DNA of 64,000 nt from Bacteroidales bacterium (GTDB lineage: Bacteria > Bacteroidota > Bacteroidia > Bacteroidales > P3). The position numbers and the translations under genes were made by a program. The stretch lies in NCBI GenBank assembly GCA_017439185.1, contig JAFRTM010000019.1:1-64000 (forward strand), given 5' to 3'. How positions within the stretch are numbered: position 1 is the first letter of the stretch; every line of letters begins with the position of its first letter. A model generated the notes under the pieces. The model was not told the origin of the DNA and made no database searches. It worked only from the letters and a program-made list of their open reading frames with translations. Positions 62,168-64,000 of the stretch are shown piece after piece.

Positions 62168-62277
62168 AGTCGAACAAAGCCGCCAGCCTTGCTTCCCAAT
62201 TACCTATTGAGGATGGCGGACGACAAAGACCGAAGAGAGAATACAGTATATAACACTATTCATAAGTTCTAAACATA

Positions 62278-62823
62278 ATGGATAAGCAGACGAAAAAGTG
62301 GTATGTGGTAAGGGCCATTGGAGGAAAAGAGAGGAAGGCCAAGGAGTACATAGAGAGCGAGATTGCCAAGAGAGGGTGGAGTGAAGATGTACCGCAGGTG
62401 ATAGTGCCTACAGAGCCTGTAGTCTCGATCCGCAATGGCAAGAAAGTCGTCAAAGAGAAGGTGACGTTTCCCGGATATGTTATCCTGGAGGCCGAGTTGA
62501 GGGACGAAGTTACCGCAGTCATACAGAATGTGCCCAATGTGTTAGACTTTCTGCGTGGGACGGGCGGCAAGCCGGTGCCGATGCAGCAATTCGAGATCAA
62601 CCGTATACTGGGAAAGATGGACGAGACGTTGATGACCGGGGACGCGGCGATGGAGCATTTCCTCGTCGGCGAGCCTGTGAAGGTGATCGATGGACCGTTC
62701 AGCAGTTTTGACGGAGTGGTCGAAGAAGTCAACGACGAGAAACGCAAGCTGAAGGTAGTGGTGAAGATCTTCGGAAGGAAAACCCCTCTGGAGCTCTCGT
62801 TCAACCAAGTGGAAAAGGAATAG
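62278..62823 (+). CDS. nusG: transcription termination/antitermination factor NusG
   Basis: NusG binds RNA polymerase and links it to Rho or the ribosome. The 181-aa protein has the NGN domain (KKWYVVRAIGGKERKAKEYIE, VTFPGYVILEAEL) and a KOW motif near the C-terminus (EPVKVIDGPFSSFDGVVEE). Confidence 0.95.
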   Translation: MDKQTKKWYVVRAIGGKERKAKEYIESEIAKRGWSEDVPQVIVPTEPVVSIRNGKKVVKEKVTFPGYVILEAELRDEVTAVIQNVPNVLDFLRGTGGKPVPMQQFEINRILGKMDETLMTGDAAMEHFLVGEPVKVIDGPFSSFDGVVEEVNDEKRKLKVVVKIFGRKTPLELSFNQVEKE

Positions 62824-62888
62824 TGTAAAAAAGGTGGAAAGGCGAATCCACCAAAAAGGAGTAACAAACAAATTAAAATTTAATCTAA

Positions 62889-63332
62889 ATGGCAAAAGAA
62901 GTTGCAGGATTGATTAAATTGCAAATCAAAGGCGGTGCAGCAAATCCAGCGCCTCCAGTGGGACCGGCTCTCGGTGCCAAGGGAGTGAACATCATGGAGT
63001 TCTGCAAGCAGTTCAATGCTCGTACGCAGGAGCAGGCCGGCAAGATTGTGCCAGTCATCATCACTGTGTACACCGACAAGTCCTTTGACTTTGTAATTAA
63101 GACTCCGCCTGTTGCCGTGCAGCTGAAAGAGATGTCGAAAGCACAGAAGGGTTCCTCGGAGCCTAACCGTGTGAAGGTCGCTTCGGTTACTTGGGAGCAG
63201 GTGCGCCAGATCGCAGAAGCCAAGATGCCTGACCTGAACTGTTTCACGATAGAGTCAGCAATGAGCATGGTGGCAGGTACTGCGCGCAGCATGGGTATCA
63301 CAGTTACGGGTGAGAACCCCTTGGAGAAGTAA
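62889..63332 (+). CDS. rplK: 50S ribosomal protein L11
   Basis: The 147-aa protein has the L11 pattern: [34 protein letters not shown] at the N-terminus and the RNA-binding C-terminal domain with ARSMGITV. It is part of the ribosomal stalk base. Confidence 0.97.
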   Translation: MAKEVAGLIKLQIKGGAANPAPPVGPALGAKGVNIMEFCKQFNARTQEQAGKIVPVIITVYTDKSFDFVIKTPPVAVQLKEMSKAQKGSSEPNRVKVASVTWEQVRQIAEAKMPDLNCFTIESAMSMVAGTARSMGITVTGENPLEK

Positions 63333-63349
63333 ACAAAAAAAGTTAAACA

Positions 63350-63384
63350 GTGGTAGCACAACCTCAGCGTTGTGCGGTGACCAC
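63350..63384 (+). promoter_or_regulatory. hairpin between rplK and rplA
   Basis: GTGGT/ACCAC and GCACAAC/GTTGTGC form a two-part stem with an asymmetric internal loop (1 against 4 nt). L1 represses its own operon by binding an rRNA-like stem, so this is a candidate L1 site upstream of rplA. The placement differs from E. coli, where the site precedes rplK. Confidence 0.5.
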
Positions 63385-63400
63385 AAAAGAAAATTAGAAC

Positions 63401-64000
63401 ATGGCAAAACTAACCAAAAAACAGAAAGAAGCTTTAGCCAAATTCGACAAAAATCAGGTCTACAGCCTGGAACAGGCAGTAGAGATAGTAAAGAACATTA
63501 CCTATACCAAGTTCGACGCATCGGTTGATATCGATGTCCGTTTGGGTGTTGACCCGAGGAAGGCCAACCAGATGGTGCGCGGCAGCGTGACGTTGCCCCA
63601 CGGCACTGGTAAGACCGTAAGGGTGTTGGTTCTTTGCACTCCTGACAAAGAAGAAGAGGCCAAAGCAGCCGGAGCCGATTATTACGGACTTGATGAGTAC
63701 ATCACCAAGATAAAAGGCGGTTGGACGGATGTTGACGTTATCATTACCATGCCCAGCGTAATGCCCAAAGTAGGAGCTCTCGGAAGAATCCTCGGTCCCC
63801 GCGGATTGATGCCGAACCCGAAAACGGGTACCGTTACGATGGAGGTAGGCAAGGCCGTACAGGAGGCTAAAGCTGGTAAGATCGACTTCAAAGTTGACAA
63901 ATTCGGTATCATCCACACTGCAGTGGCAAAGGTATCGTTTGACAACGCGAAGATCGTGGACAATGCCCGCGAAGTGTTGCAGGCTATTGTCAAGCTGAAA
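63401..64000 (+). CDS. rplA: 50S ribosomal protein L1, N-terminal part (runs off the window)
   Basis: The first 200 codons of L1 are visible: [19 protein letters not shown], then [36 protein letters not shown] and [15 protein letters not shown]. The stop lies beyond base 64000. L1 binds 23S rRNA near the exit site and represses its own operon. Confidence 0.96.
   Translation, partial: MAKLTKKQKEALAKFDKNQVYSLEQAVEIVKNITYTKFDASVDIDVRLGVDPRKANQMVRGSVTLPHGTGKTVRVLVLCTPDKEEEAKAAGADYYGLDEYITKIKGGWTDVDVIITMPSVMPKVGALGRILGPRGLMPNPKTGTVTMEVGKAVQEAKAGKIDFKVDKFGIIHTAVAKVSFDNAKIVDNAREVLQAIVKLK

Overview
The window is a chromosomal segment of a Bacteroidales-type Bacteroidota. The evidence is the promoter style (-33 TTTG and -7 TAnnTTTG, with poor Shine-Dalgarno sites), two giant proteins ending in type IX secretion (T9SS) type A sorting domains, a BspA-like leucine-rich-repeat protein, a viroplasmin-RNase H fusion, a bacterial GH3-family ligase, an M49-like lipoprotein, MenA, and the tRNA-Thr/Tyr/Gly/Thr-tuf-Trp-secE-nusG-rplK-rplA arrangement. 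Genus cannot be fixed by eye. The GH29 alpha-L-fucosidase and peptide uptake genes fit a host-associated, glycan- and peptide-using lifestyle.

Layout. 1-1.7 kb: the 3' end of an RHS-repeat gene, whose AT-rich tip and AT-rich downstream secreted ORF look like an exchanged polymorphic cassette. 1.75-3.7 kb: a hexapeptide N-acetyltransferase, rsmA and a degenerate MntP-like membrane protein. 4.2-13.2 kb: a CobW/ZNG-type GTPase, HAD phosphatase, GH3 ligase, MntP, acyltransferase, M49-like lipoprotein and a POT peptide transporter. 13.2-18.2 kb: an AT-rich accessory block with a large imperfect inverted repeat, three unrecognised or Sel1 envelope genes, and an AAA+/STAND-like ATPase bracketed by near-perfect 33-nt inverted repeats. 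18.2-25.5 kb: RNA methyltransferase-like protein, nucleotidyltransferase, tadA, a three-gene envelope operon (TPR lipoprotein, DUF4292-like lipoprotein, LolA-like protein), a small lipoprotein and RNase H. 25.5-31 kb: a small secreted protein, dapB with a siderophore/haem/B12-type ABC transporter lacking its binding protein, two tRNA-Ala genes, a PrsW-like protease and menA. 31-37.4 kb: GH29 fucosidase, then recQ-malY-LRR on the minus strand. 37.5-49.4 kb: an envelope-biogenesis run (kdsD-lptB; gpsA-acyltransferase; cdd; PpiD-like-LytM-like-dxr-rseP-lptF/G). 49.4-58 kb: two T9SS multidomain proteins. 58.4-64 kb: pyrF, a small membrane protein, tRNAs, tuf, tRNA-Trp, secE, nusG, rplK and the start of rplA.

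The most unusual signals are not ordinary genes. (1) Intergenic regions carry short tandem arrays whose unit sequence differs from place to place but whose period is always 11 nt; I count eight places. Two of them (3.83-3.92 and 58.25-58.32 kb) sit in a shared block of about 75 nt. (2) The ATPase gene at 17.0-18.1 kb is flanked by 33-nt inverted repeats that match except at two central AA/TT dinucleotides, and the left copy overlaps its promoter. (3) A 120-nt imperfect inverted repeat sits at 13.36-13.48 kb at the edge of the AT-rich block. (4) The two tRNA operons share an almost identical extended promoter. (5) A LytM/M23 protein and an MntP-like protein have each lost expected metal-site residues.
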